Below are positions 7,497 through 15,252 of a DNA stretch of 20,609 nt, one piece after another (the stretch's first letter is position 1; every line of letters begins with the position of its first letter). The DNA comes from JBBDRV01 sp040905285 (GTDB lineage Bacteria > Bacteroidota > Rhodothermia > Balneolales > Balneolaceae), in the NCBI GenBank assembly GCA_040905285.1, contig JBBDRV010000203.1, positions 1 through 20,609 of the forward strand. Reading direction: 5' to 3'. Below the pieces are notes generated by a model. The model did not search any database. It worked only from the letters and a program-made list of their open reading frames with translations, and was not told where the DNA came from. The position numbers and the translations under genes are program-made.

Positions 7497-7503
7497 CTGG
7501 AAA

Positions 7504-9072
7504 TTAATCTTCAACATCCCACCAGACTCTGCCAAGGAGATTATTCCAGCTCGGTCCTCCCTGTCGCTGAACCGCGGCTTCATAATTCTCGCGGTTAAAC
7601 CTTTGTTCATCTTCTGGTACGACCATTCTTCTCGGAATTTCCCCTCCCGTATGGTTCCCCGGCACGTTTACACCTTGTAATTCAGGGTAACCGGTTCGCC
7701 TCCAGTTAGACCACTGCTCATATTCATCCGTGTGATAGAGAGAAGCCCACTTTTGGGTAGAAATCTGATCCAATTGTTCTTCAAACGAGCCGCCCGTTAA
7801 AAAAGGGTTTTCGGTCAGATATTCATCGACTCGGCTTTCTGTCAAGATATTCGCTGAATACCCGTCTCCATACAACGACCATCTGTCCATTCCTTCACGG
7901 ACGGCTCTGTTGTACGCTTCCTCGGCGGTTTCTGCGGTATACCAGCCTCTGATAGCGGCTTCCGCCAACAGCAGATTTGATTCTTCGGCAGTAAAGAAAA
8001 ACATGGGAGAGTCATACCTGAGCAGCGTTTCAGGATGCGGTTCGGAATATTCGCCGAACTCCGGAGGATAGGCCGTCCAGGTCTGCTCCATTCCTCTCTG
8101 CAACTCAGGACTGTTGTCATACGCATAGGATCCATCCCCTTGCTCCACCCAAACTACGGTCAGAGCTTCCAGACGTGGATCATTGGTATCTTGCAGATGA
8201 TCGATAAAGGTTTTTGCGATCTTGCCGCCCAGGAAATTGAATTCATCCTGTGGAGTTCCGTAATTGGAATCGATTATGGACTGGGCACGAGGATTTCTGT
8301 CCGCAGCCCTTCCATTCTCATACATGATATAAGGGATATCTTCATTGGTCAGGATAACGCCTCCTGCAATGGCCGTTTCAACCCATGTTTCAGCATCACC
8401 GGGGGATACTTCCGTTAATCTCATCCCCAGTCTCAACATCAGCGAATATGCAAACTTTCTCCACTGCTCAATATCTCCGCCGTAGAACAGATCTCCGCTT
8501 CCGAACGAGGGTTGACTAGCGGACAAAGCCTGAGCAGCTTCATTCAGTTCCTCAAGCATGTCCGTATAAATGAACTCCTGGGTATCAAATACAGGCGAAT
8601 AGTTTTGCTCCAGCGCCTCCCCGGCTTCAGAGTAGGGAACATCACCATAGAGATCCGTCAACCTGTGGAATTGATATGCTCGTAAAATACGGGTGATCGA
8701 GCGCTTGTTGATATTCTCCGGAGATTCTTCTAACTGCTCCAGAATTTTGTTGGTTTTGACAGCCTGGTTGGTATATACCGAGTTGAAGTAACCGTGTCTC
8801 CAGTCTGTATGATAACGGGTCCCTGCCGAGGTTCCGTCCCCTTGATTCCATGTGGAATGTTGCTGAACAACCGCTACCAGATATGACTCATTGTGGCTGG
8901 CCGTGCTTAACTGGGCACTGGTAAACATGTTTTCCGGTACCACTACGCTTTGTGAATTAGGATCTATGTTCATCGTATCAAATCCGTCATCACACGATGC
9001 GAACATCACGAAAACAATCACAGAAACCCTGACTAGAACTTTTGGTAAATACGAGTGCATTTTCATAATCAT
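7504..9072 (-). CDS. SusD/RagB-like outer-membrane nutrient-binding lipoprotein
   Basis: A 522-residue SusD-like protein, the surface lipoprotein lid that captures ligand for its SusC channel. Residues 1-26 are a lipoprotein signal ending FAS before C27, which would be acylated, and the mature start CDDGFDTMNIDPN is typical of the family. The remainder contains the usual helical (TPR-like) N-terminal part (KTNKILEQLEE, AYQFHRLTDLYGDVPYSEA) and the C-terminal part with RMVVPEDEQRFNRENYEAA. The sequence resembles the SusD-like_2 subgroup, often found with peptide, amino-acid or small-molecule loci as well as glycan loci. The ATG at 9072 has AAGGGA just upstream. It begins 12 bases after the susC stop and is followed by a strong hairpin, so it closes the susCD unit. 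The ligand is unknown. Confidence 0.93.
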   Translation of the reverse strand: MIMKMHSYLPKVLVRVSVIVFVMFASCDDGFDTMNIDPNSQSVVVPENMFTSAQLSTASHNESYLVAVVQQHSTWNQGDGTSAGTRYHTDWRHGYFNSVYTNQAVKTNKILEQLEESPENINKRSITRILRAYQFHRLTDLYGDVPYSEAGEALEQNYSPVFDTQEFIYTDMLEELNEAAQALSASQPSFGSGDLFYGGDIEQWRKFAYSLMLRLGMRLTEVSPGDAETWVETAIAGGVILTNEDIPYIMYENGRAADRNPRAQSIIDSNYGTPQDEFNFLGGKIAKTFIDHLQDTNDPRLEALTVVWVEQGDGSYAYDNSPELQRGMEQTWTAYPPEFGEYSEPHPETLLRYDSPMFFFTAEESNLLLAEAAIRGWYTAETAEEAYNRAVREGMDRWSLYGDGYSANILTESRVDEYLTENPFLTGGSFEEQLDQISTQKWASLYHTDEYEQWSNWRRTGYPELQGVNVPGNHTGGEIPRRMVVPEDEQRFNRENYEAAVQRQGGPSWNNLLGRVWWDVED

Positions 9073-9084
9073 GTTTCCCTTAGT

Positions 9085-12000
9085 TTAAAAATTCAGTGAG
9101 ACGTTAAAGCCTACAGTTCTTGTGGGAGGCAATCCAAACCCTTCCAATCCCCTGGCATTCCCCGCATAATTGTTTGACTCGGGATCAACGTGAGGCATTG
9201 GATCATAAAGGTACATCAGGTTTCGTCCCACCAGAGAAACAGAAGCCGATTGCAGGTGTGCATACTGTACAATGTTGACGGGAAGATTATAGGTGACGGT
9301 TACTTCCCGGAGCTTCACAAAATCATTTTTATGTACAAACAACCCGGGGTATCTGCTACCGTTATTGTACCAGGCCACCCGAAGCTCGTCGTGCGGTATG
9401 GTTCTTTCAAACGCCTGACCATCCTGATCAACTCCACTCAGATGGAGACCATTCTCTCTTCCCTCCAGTGTTTCTTTCGGAAGTCCCATTCGGTAGGCAT
9501 ACCAATGGGTGTTGGAATACATGACACTTCCGAAACGTGCATCCAGAAGGATTCCCAGTGAGAAGTTCCCGTATTCGAACCGATTGTGTAATCCCATGGA
9601 ATAAGGAGGAACGGATCTTCCGTGCTCGATTTCCTGCGTTACAGGGAGCCCGCTGGCTCTATCAAAGACAATCTGCCCGGCTGCATTGGTCTGATAACCA
9701 TCGGCATAGATCATTCCGTACGGTTGGCCGACAACATGTCTGACCTCGGCACCACCGACCTGAGACCCGATGGAAATTCGATCCAGTCCTTCTGCAAGCT
9801 GAAGAATTTCACTTTGATTGTAGCCGAGGTTGTAACTCACGTTCCAGTTAAAAGATGTACTTCGTACAGGAGTCCCGCGAAGCATTACCTCTATACCTTT
9901 ATTGTTAACTTCGCCGACGTTGACCCTGGTGGATCCATACCCGGATGACCGGGCAATTTCTGTATTTACAATATCCTTCCGCGTAGTGTTGTTATACAGA
10001 CTCACATCCATGGCCAATCTTCGGTCCAACAGTTCCAGGTCAAAGCCGAATTCATAGGAAGTCATTTCCAGAGGCTTCAGTCCCGGAGTCGTTATCCCTC
10101 CGAGATTCTGTACAGATATCCCTGCGAAACCACCTTCTCTATAGCTATAAGATTCCGTGGTTGCATACGGTGGGACAATTGCGGAGCCGGTTTGCGACCA
10201 GGATCCCCGCAATTTAAAGAAGTCGATATGTTCCGGCATTTCCAGAATGTCGGACATGATCACACTTGTTCCCACAGAAGGATAGAATATATTGTTATGT
10301 TCAGGATTCAAGACCGAAAACCAGTCCTGACGGCCCGTAAAAGTGAGGTAAGCAACTCGTTTATAGTCGATCTCAGCTGAACCGAATACTGAATTCGTGC
10401 CTTGCTCGCCGTAGTTCCGGCTGACCGCGGTTGAAGCCAGATTGTCAACGGCATAGAAATCAGGAACGATAAAGTCCTGTCCGGAAAGACCTCTCACCTC
10501 GGTAACATGATGATCTCTCTCTCCCCCTACCATTGCACTCAGATTGAAATTTTCCAGGAAAGAGTTCTCATAATTCAAGGTAGCCCTGGCCGTGGTTTCG
10601 GTAATGTCCCGTTCTGTCGAACCATACTCTCCTCTGGGAACATACGCTGTACCGGTAGGAATAATGTATGACCCCATGAAGTGACGAACATCCTGACCCA
10701 AATACCCTCTCACCAGGAAATTTTCGGACAAGTCATAGGTGATCTCCACATTCCCGATAAGTCGTTTTTCATCATCCTCGTTTCTGTATTTGTTAGTTAC
10801 CCAATATGCATTTGGAGCGGCACTGGAAGGATTCCATCGCATCTCCTGACCCGGATTGTCTTCATAATACCCGGGGGAAAGATCCCTGATATCCATCGTA
10901 GTGGATAACAGAAATACGTTCCAGGTAGCATTATAGGTGGCGTATCCACCCTGAGGGCGGTTGATTCCCTCCACGATATTATACTGCACGTTGGAATTGA
11001 TCCCTAACTTTTCACTGACCCGGGCGTTGAAGCCAACTCTGGCAGTTTTGCGGTTATAGGAAGAATTCGGCATCAATGCATTCGCGTCCATATTGGACAG
11101 GGATGCCCGATAGTTGGCATCAGCATTCCCTCCGCTGATTGCCAGCGTATTAGAAAATTCACTTCCCGTATCGTAAAAATTGTTCATATTCTGTTTTATT
11201 GAAACGGGGGAATAGGGACGAAGCTGCCCATTGACGCCAATATACATTTCACCGTCGACCGGTTCTCCGAATGACAACCGACCGGAACTGGCAGATTCGT
11301 CATGGGTCTGAGGACGCTGATATCCTGTACCATGTCCGTACTCCTGCTGCCAGTCAGGATACTTTGAAATGGTATGGAACATCGTACTCGAATTAAAATC
11401 AACCCCGATTCCACGATCACTGGAGCCACTTTTCGTCGTAATCAGAACAACCCCGTTTGCCGCTCTGGAACCATACAGTGCCGTCGCCTGACCGCCTTTC
11501 AGAACAGTCATTGTTTCAATATCACTTGAATTGATATGAGAGATTCCATCACCACGATCACCATGTACAGTCCGCCCCTGAATTCCCTGGTCACCTTGTC
11601 GTGAATTATTGATTGGCATGCCATCCACAACATACAGAGGCTGATTATCCCCCGCTAAAGAGGTATTCCCCCGGATAACCATCCGGCTTGATCCTCCCGG
11701 ACCCGTAGAAGAACCTTCTACCATCACACCTGCCATTCTTCCGGAAAGTGAATTCACAAAGTTAGGCTCGACAGCTCTGCTGATTTCAGCCCCTTCTAAG
11801 TCAGCCGTAGAATAGCTTATGGTTCTTCTTTCTCCAGTGACACCAAAAGCGGTCACCACCATTTCATCTCCCATAACCACTGAGCTGGTTAGTGAGATGT
11901 CGATGCGTGTCCGGCCGCTGATCTGTATTTCCCGAGTTTGATACCCAATAAAGGAAACGATCAGCGTTTCATCGAGCGAAGGGACAGACAGACTGTAGTT

Positions 12001-12534
12001 ACCGTCGGCATCTGTGACGGCACCTATGTTGCTGTCCTGCACCACGATATTTACCCCGGGAAGAGTCTGGTTCGTTTCAGCATCTATTACCTGACCCTGA
12101 ACAACCTCCTGAAAGACAGGTATATCCGTTTCCTCGTCCGTTCTGCTGATCAACAGATACCCGAACTGAGAAAAACGATACTCCAGCCCCGTCCCTTCAA
12201 GTAAAAGCGAGAGGGCATCACTGACGCTCATCCGGGTTTCGGCGAGTGAAATTTGCTTGTCAACCATTACGTCCCCCCGGAATGTCAGCCTGAGGCCTGC
12301 CTTTTCAGCAATTTGTTTGAGCGCCTGCTCAAGTTGCAGGTTGGAAAATTCCACACTTATCTCTTTGGTGAGGTCTGCCTTGTAGAACATGTTCTGCGTT
12401 TCGGCAAGAGTGACACCACTCAGCTGCATTTCGGAATATCGCTGTTGTGCCTGTAGGCAGAGAGGATACATCCCCATCAGGATCAAGAAAAAACCTGCCA
12501 GCAACCTATATTGTATTGGGTATTTTTTCATCAT
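9085..12534 (-). CDS. SusC/RagA-type TonB-linked outer-membrane receptor with STN signalling domain
   Basis: A 1149-residue TonB-dependent transporter. Order of parts: signal peptide (1-30); STN domain (about 60-130, VEFSNLQLEQALKQI through the YLLIS region); carboxypeptidase-regulatory-like repeat (about 145-220, VVQGQVIDAETNQTLPGVN); TonB-box-like DEMVVTAFG (223-231); plug (about 238-365, including PLYVVDGMPI and LKGGQATALYGSRAANG); then a barrel ending in the aromatic residue of VGFNVSLNF. The STN domain is the module that signals substrate occupancy to a FecR-type anti-sigma factor, and fecR and sigma genes lie directly upstream, so induction by its own substrate is likely. GAGGAAAT precedes the ATG at 12534. 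It forms an import complex with the SusD-like protein encoded 12 bases downstream. The substrate is unknown; the neighbouring enzymes suggest a small N-containing compound rather than a polysaccharide. Confidence 0.95.
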   Translation of the reverse strand: MMKKYPIQYRLLAGFFLILMGMYPLCLQAQQRYSEMQLSGVTLAETQNMFYKADLTKEISVEFSNLQLEQALKQIAEKAGLRLTFRGDVMVDKQISLAETRMSVSDALSLLLEGTGLEYRFSQFGYLLISRTDEETDIPVFQEVVQGQVIDAETNQTLPGVNIVVQDSNIGAVTDADGNYSLSVPSLDETLIVSFIGYQTREIQISGRTRIDISLTSSVVMGDEMVVTAFGVTGERRTISYSTADLEGAEISRAVEPNFVNSLSGRMAGVMVEGSSTGPGGSSRMVIRGNTSLAGDNQPLYVVDGMPINNSRQGDQGIQGRTVHGDRGDGISHINSSDIETMTVLKGGQATALYGSRAANGVVLITTKSGSSDRGIGVDFNSSTMFHTISKYPDWQQEYGHGTGYQRPQTHDESASSGRLSFGEPVDGEMYIGVNGQLRPYSPVSIKQNMNNFYDTGSEFSNTLAISGGNADANYRASLSNMDANALMPNSSYNRKTARVGFNARVSEKLGINSNVQYNIVEGINRPQGGYATYNATWNVFLLSTTMDIRDLSPGYYEDNPGQEMRWNPSSAAPNAYWVTNKYRNEDDEKRLIGNVEITYDLSENFLVRGYLGQDVRHFMGSYIIPTGTAYVPRGEYGSTERDITETTARATLNYENSFLENFNLSAMVGGERDHHVTEVRGLSGQDFIVPDFYAVDNLASTAVSRNYGEQGTNSVFGSAEIDYKRVAYLTFTGRQDWFSVLNPEHNNIFYPSVGTSVIMSDILEMPEHIDFFKLRGSWSQTGSAIVPPYATTESYSYREGGFAGISVQNLGGITTPGLKPLEMTSYEFGFDLELLDRRLAMDVSLYNNTTRKDIVNTEIARSSGYGSTRVNVGEVNNKGIEVMLRGTPVRSTSFNWNVSYNLGYNQSEILQLAEGLDRISIGSQVGGAEVRHVVGQPYGMIYADGYQTNAAGQIVFDRASGLPVTQEIEHGRSVPPYSMGLHNRFEYGNFSLGILLDARFGSVMYSNTHWYAYRMGLPKETLEGRENGLHLSGVDQDGQAFERTIPHDELRVAWYNNGSRYPGLFVHKNDFVKLREVTVTYNLPVNIVQYAHLQSASVSLVGRNLMYLYDPMPHVDPESNNYAGNARGLEGFGLPPTRTVGFNVSLNF

Positions 12535-12600
12535 ATTTCCTCATTTACTCGATTTGGCATTATTGCTAATAGTTTAAGGCGTATGGTTACAAGCGTTCTA

Positions 12601-12630
12601 AGCTATTTTCAGCTGTTTTCAGCTGTTTCG
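12601..12630. repeat. three tandem decamers upstream of susC
   Basis: Three back-to-back 10-base units read AGCTATTTTC, AGCTGTTTTC and AGCTGTTTCG. They lie 67-96 bases before the susC start codon in the fecR-susC gap. The 10-base spacing places equivalent faces on the same side of the helix, and AGCTG includes a CAGCTG palindrome at each junction, so protein binding is conceivable. A GTAACC hexamer on the minus strand nearer to susC resembles an ECF-type -35 element, but no matching -10 element is clear. Confidence 0.5.
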
Positions 12631-12645
12631 CATGGTTAATGGTGT

Positions 12646-12670
12646 CAGGTATAAAGCTGAGTGATACCTG
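12646..12670. other. short hairpin just past the fecR stop
   Basis: CAGGTAT at 12646-12652 and ATACCTG at 12664-12670 form a 7-bp inverted repeat with an 11-base loop, ten bases after the fecR stop on the minus strand. There is no U-tract, so it may be an operator or processing site rather than a terminator. Confidence 0.3.
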
Positions 12671-12679
12671 TGCTGTGAT

Positions 12680-13774
12680 TCAGTTAATTTGCCCCGAAAA
12701 TTCTATTTGTTGACCCTGCCTTGTGTATTCCATCTCCATGGAAGCAGCGATAACAGTCAACACTTCATCCAGCTCGGCCTCATAAAATGTACTTGTGAAT
12801 GACACGTCGAGAAGATCCTCATCACGGATGTCAATGATCACCTTATATCGCCGCTCGATCTGACGCAATACAGTACGCAGGGGGGTATTATCGAAATAAA
12901 GTCCGCCGCTTGTCCAGAGCAGATACTTGTCTACATTTACACTTTGCGCGGACAGCGGGTTTTTCCCTCTGCGTACTTTGGTAAACTCGCCTTCCGAAAG
13001 AATCACCTCTTCGGAATTTTCCAGGTCAGCGGTTGAACTGACAGCCACCTTTCCTTCTCTCACCGCTATATCCGCATGAATATCCTCGCTCCAGGCCTGG
13101 ACGTTGAATTTCGTTCCCAGCACTTTTATGGTGGCATCTTCGGTATGAACAATAAAGGGCTGTCCGGCATGATGGGCCACATCAAAATAGGCCTCACCGT
13201 CAAGGTATATCTCCCGGGTCGATCCGTCGAAGCCTTCAGGAAACCGCAGTGAACTTGCCGAATTCAGTATGACCTCGGTTCCGTCAGAAAAAGAGACACT
13301 TGCTTTCTCCCTGCTGTCTGTCACCATCTCCTGCATTACATAAAAGCCCCGGCTCTGCTCGGTTTGCGTTTTTTCTGAAATGGTGGCATGAGTGAAATAC
13401 CCGGCGAATGCCGCAACAAGAAAGACCGCAGCTGCCCGGAGTACATGCATCATCAGGCTGGGTGGTCTCAGTGCTGATTCCCGGCTTCTTGCGGGCAATT
13501 TAATATCCTTCAGTTGGGTGTCCCCGGATATGCTGTCCCTGTCCCTCACGATTTCCATTCCGATTTCCTTCCGGTAAAAACGGCTCCATGCCTCCTGGAC
13601 ATTAACATCAAACTGTTCATCGGGAGTCAGCCTCCAGATGCTTTCAACTTCTTCCACCAGCTTTCTGTTGGCCGGATCCTGACTCATCCATTGCTCAAGC
13701 TTGTGCCGGGACTGTGGAGAGCAATTTCCAGTTACATATTGTTGTATCAACTTCCAGGTAGTATTGCTTGGCAT
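12680..13774 (-). CDS. FecR-family anti-sigma factor
   Basis: A 364-residue inner-membrane anti-sigma factor that would hold the adjacent ECF sigma factor inactive until the SusC STN domain signals. Order of parts: a cytoplasmic N-terminal sigma-binding region (about 1-70, WKLIQQYVTG and LVEEVESIWRLT); a single membrane segment (about 109-127, MHVLRAAAVFLVAAFAGYF); the periplasmic FecR domain (about 150-247, with VSFSDGTEVILNSASSLRFP and VLGTKFNVQAW); and a C-terminal DUF4974-type domain (about 290-360, GLYFDNTPLRTVLRQIERRY). Length and order match Bacteroidota FecR proteins. The ATG at 13774 follows a weak TGGAT. A 290-base gap holding a degenerate 13-base repeat array separates it from the sigma gene; this is longer than usual and may carry a separate promoter. 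Confidence 0.94.
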   Translation of the reverse strand: MPSNTTWKLIQQYVTGNCSPQSRHKLEQWMSQDPANRKLVEEVESIWRLTPDEQFDVNVQEAWSRFYRKEIGMEIVRDRDSISGDTQLKDIKLPARSRESALRPPSLMMHVLRAAAVFLVAAFAGYFTHATISEKTQTEQSRGFYVMQEMVTDSREKASVSFSDGTEVILNSASSLRFPEGFDGSTREIYLDGEAYFDVAHHAGQPFIVHTEDATIKVLGTKFNVQAWSEDIHADIAVREGKVAVSSTADLENSEEVILSEGEFTKVRRGKNPLSAQSVNVDKYLLWTSGGLYFDNTPLRTVLRQIERRYKVIIDIRDEDLLDVSFTSTFYEAELDEVLTVIAASMEMEYTRQGQQIEFSGQIN

Positions 13775-13903
13775 AATCCAGTTTCTTTATGATTGCCTGT
13801 AAGGCTGACTCTACTGGTATGACAATCGGGAAAATGGATCCCCCGTAATTTTTTTATTTTTTTGCAATAAAATTTAAAGAGACTGCCGGATGGCTGATTA
13901 CAG

Positions 13904-13978
13904 ACTGGAATGGATTTTACTGAAAACTGATACTTGAAATTGATACTGGAAACGGCAAACTGGAAGTGAATACTGAAA
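13904..13978. repeat. degenerate 13-base repeat array between the sigma and fecR genes
   Basis: An ACTGRAA-like core recurs at 13919, 13932, 13945, 13959 and 13972 (spacings 13, 13, 14, 13), with an extra copy at 13904. Flanks of several copies end in TGAT or GAAT, giving units such as ACTGAAAACTGAT and ACTTGAAATTGAT. The array occupies much of the 290-base gap (13775-14064) between the sigma stop and the fecR start. A 103-codon open frame on the minus strand across this gap looks like translated repeat, not a real protein. No terminator is evident in the gap. Confidence 0.5.
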
Positions 13979-14064
13979 CGGAGATGCATAACGGGGCCGG
14001 ACAGGCTGTCCCGGTAAAAAGAAAAAGCAGCGCCATGGATGCCGCAGCTGCCGGACACTAAAAA

Positions 14065-14682
14065 TTATCCACCAAGCAGGGCCATCAGTAAACAGGGCAG
14101 CATGATTGCCAGTCGCTCCCGCAGAATTTTCAGCGTACGGGTCATCTGGGACTCCACGGTTTTGACGGAAATGTTCATTACCTCAGCAATTTCCTCGTAC
14201 GTCAACCCGTCATGACGGTGAAGTTTGTATGTCATCCTGCTTCTCGGCGGCAATTCTTCTACCGCCCGGCCGATCATCTTTCGGAGCTGTTCTGTTTCCT
14301 CCTGACCTTCAAATTCAAACATGGACGTTGTCTCCATTTTTTCAACCCACAGGGTGTCGCATTCTTTCTTGATTTCATTTCTTTTCAAGAAATTCAATGC
14401 GCGGTTTTTAGTTGCCTTGTACAGGTACGGACGGATAGAGCCGTGTATCAGCAGGGTTTCCCTCTTTTCCCAGATATCGGCAAATACTTCCTGAACCAGT
14501 TCCTGGGAAATGGCATGAGAGGAAACAAATCTCCATGCAAAGCGGGTCAGGGGCAAACAATACTTCTTAAACAACGCTTCAAATGCCTGATGATCCCCAC
14601 CCCGGATATGCTCCATCCAGACTTCTTCACATTGTTCTTCACATTGATTGATATTCTCTGTTTTGTATCTCTTTAATTCCAT
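14065..14682 (-). CDS. ECF RNA polymerase sigma factor (Bacteroidetes FecI-like)
   Basis: A 205-residue ECF sigma factor that likely drives transcription of the susCD locus once released by FecR. Region 2 lies early in the protein (HQAFEALFKKYCLPLTRFAW, then AISQELVQEVFADIWEKRE, the -10-recognition part). Region 4 follows (ELPPRSRMTYKLHRHDGLTY, then the EEIAEVMNISVKTVESQM helix-turn-helix for -35 recognition). The C-terminus ends in a hydrophobic LAIMLPCLLMALLGG, common in this subgroup. The frame opens at a TTG at 14736, but the ATG at 14682 is preferred because it gives the normal length. The upstream 570 bases are non-coding, so the gene begins its own transcription unit. Codons for CEEQCEE in the N-terminal region form a small internal repeat. 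Confidence 0.94.
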   Translation of the reverse strand: MELKRYKTENINQCEEQCEEVWMEHIRGGDHQAFEALFKKYCLPLTRFAWRFVSSHAISQELVQEVFADIWEKRETLLIHGSIRPYLYKATKNRALNFLKRNEIKKECDTLWVEKMETTSMFEFEGQEETEQLRKMIGRAVEELPPRSRMTYKLHRHDGLTYEEIAEVMNISVKTVESQMTRTLKILRERLAIMLPCLLMALLGG

Positions 14683-15252
14683 CCGGTAATATTTATGTAC
14701 GGCAGGCAAACATCCACTCTCTGTTTTTAGCCACAATAATTTACAATTCCAAAGAAATTTTTACATTTTTTTCAATTCTGGCAATCTCACTTTTAAGCCG
14801 TGCTGAGTCAGAATTTAAAAGCCCAAGAAACAATGTGGAATTTATTTTGCGCTCCGTTTAACGGGTCAATAATCTGTAGATGAGAGCAGCCTCTCCCTGA
14901 AGATGATGCCGTCTGTAAAAATCAGGCGTGACGCAAAAGACTGATTATGCGTCTTGTGAATGATTTGACGGGGCCGGAATGACCCTTCCTCCATGGAGTG
15001 GAATTCAGCCGCCCACCTGAAGCGGATTAAGCAGGAGCAGGATTTAAAAGAAAGGGTGAGAAGTGGAATCCACCGCAAAAAATGAGTCCGCCGGGTCCGC
15101 CGGCGGGGGTGTACGGCTTATTTATTTTCAGCAGTCAATGAAATACGTGCGGAGAATTCGGCCGGATGAAAATCCGGGTAGTATAACGGCGAAATTCGTT
15201 TCCCGCGAATTTCGCCGTTTAACGTTGTAACAAGCTTATTGTCCTGTCCCGG
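14683..15252. other. 570-base non-coding gap between symporter and sigma genes
   Basis: The part next to the sigma gene (14737-14860) is AT-rich and probably holds its promoter; a CTTTTAA/TTAAAAG inverted repeat lies at 14790-14796 and 14815-14821. The middle holds a 70-codon minus-strand open frame (14866-15078) without recognisable sequence or ribosome binding site. A GC-rich hairpin (CCGCCGG/CCGGCGG, 15088-15094 and 15100-15106) and the symporter's 3' hairpin complete the gap. I see no transposon ends or RNA gene that I can name. Confidence 0.4.
15185..15219. terminator. hairpin after the symporter gene
   Basis: A perfect 14-bp inverted repeat (AACGGCGAAATTCG at 15185-15198, complement at 15206-15219) with a seven-base loop lies 33-67 bases past the symporter stop. 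The stem is strong, but neither side is followed by a clear U-tract, so termination is likely but not certain. Confidence 0.5.

Noticed and set aside
13747..14058. A 103-codon minus-strand open frame between the sigma and fecR genes
   Set aside because: It overlaps the fecR start, is rich in rare residues, and mainly translates the degenerate 13-base repeat.
14866..15078. A 70-codon minus-strand open frame in the gap before the sigma gene
   Set aside because: No family resemblance, no ribosome binding site and no signal or membrane pattern; probably chance.
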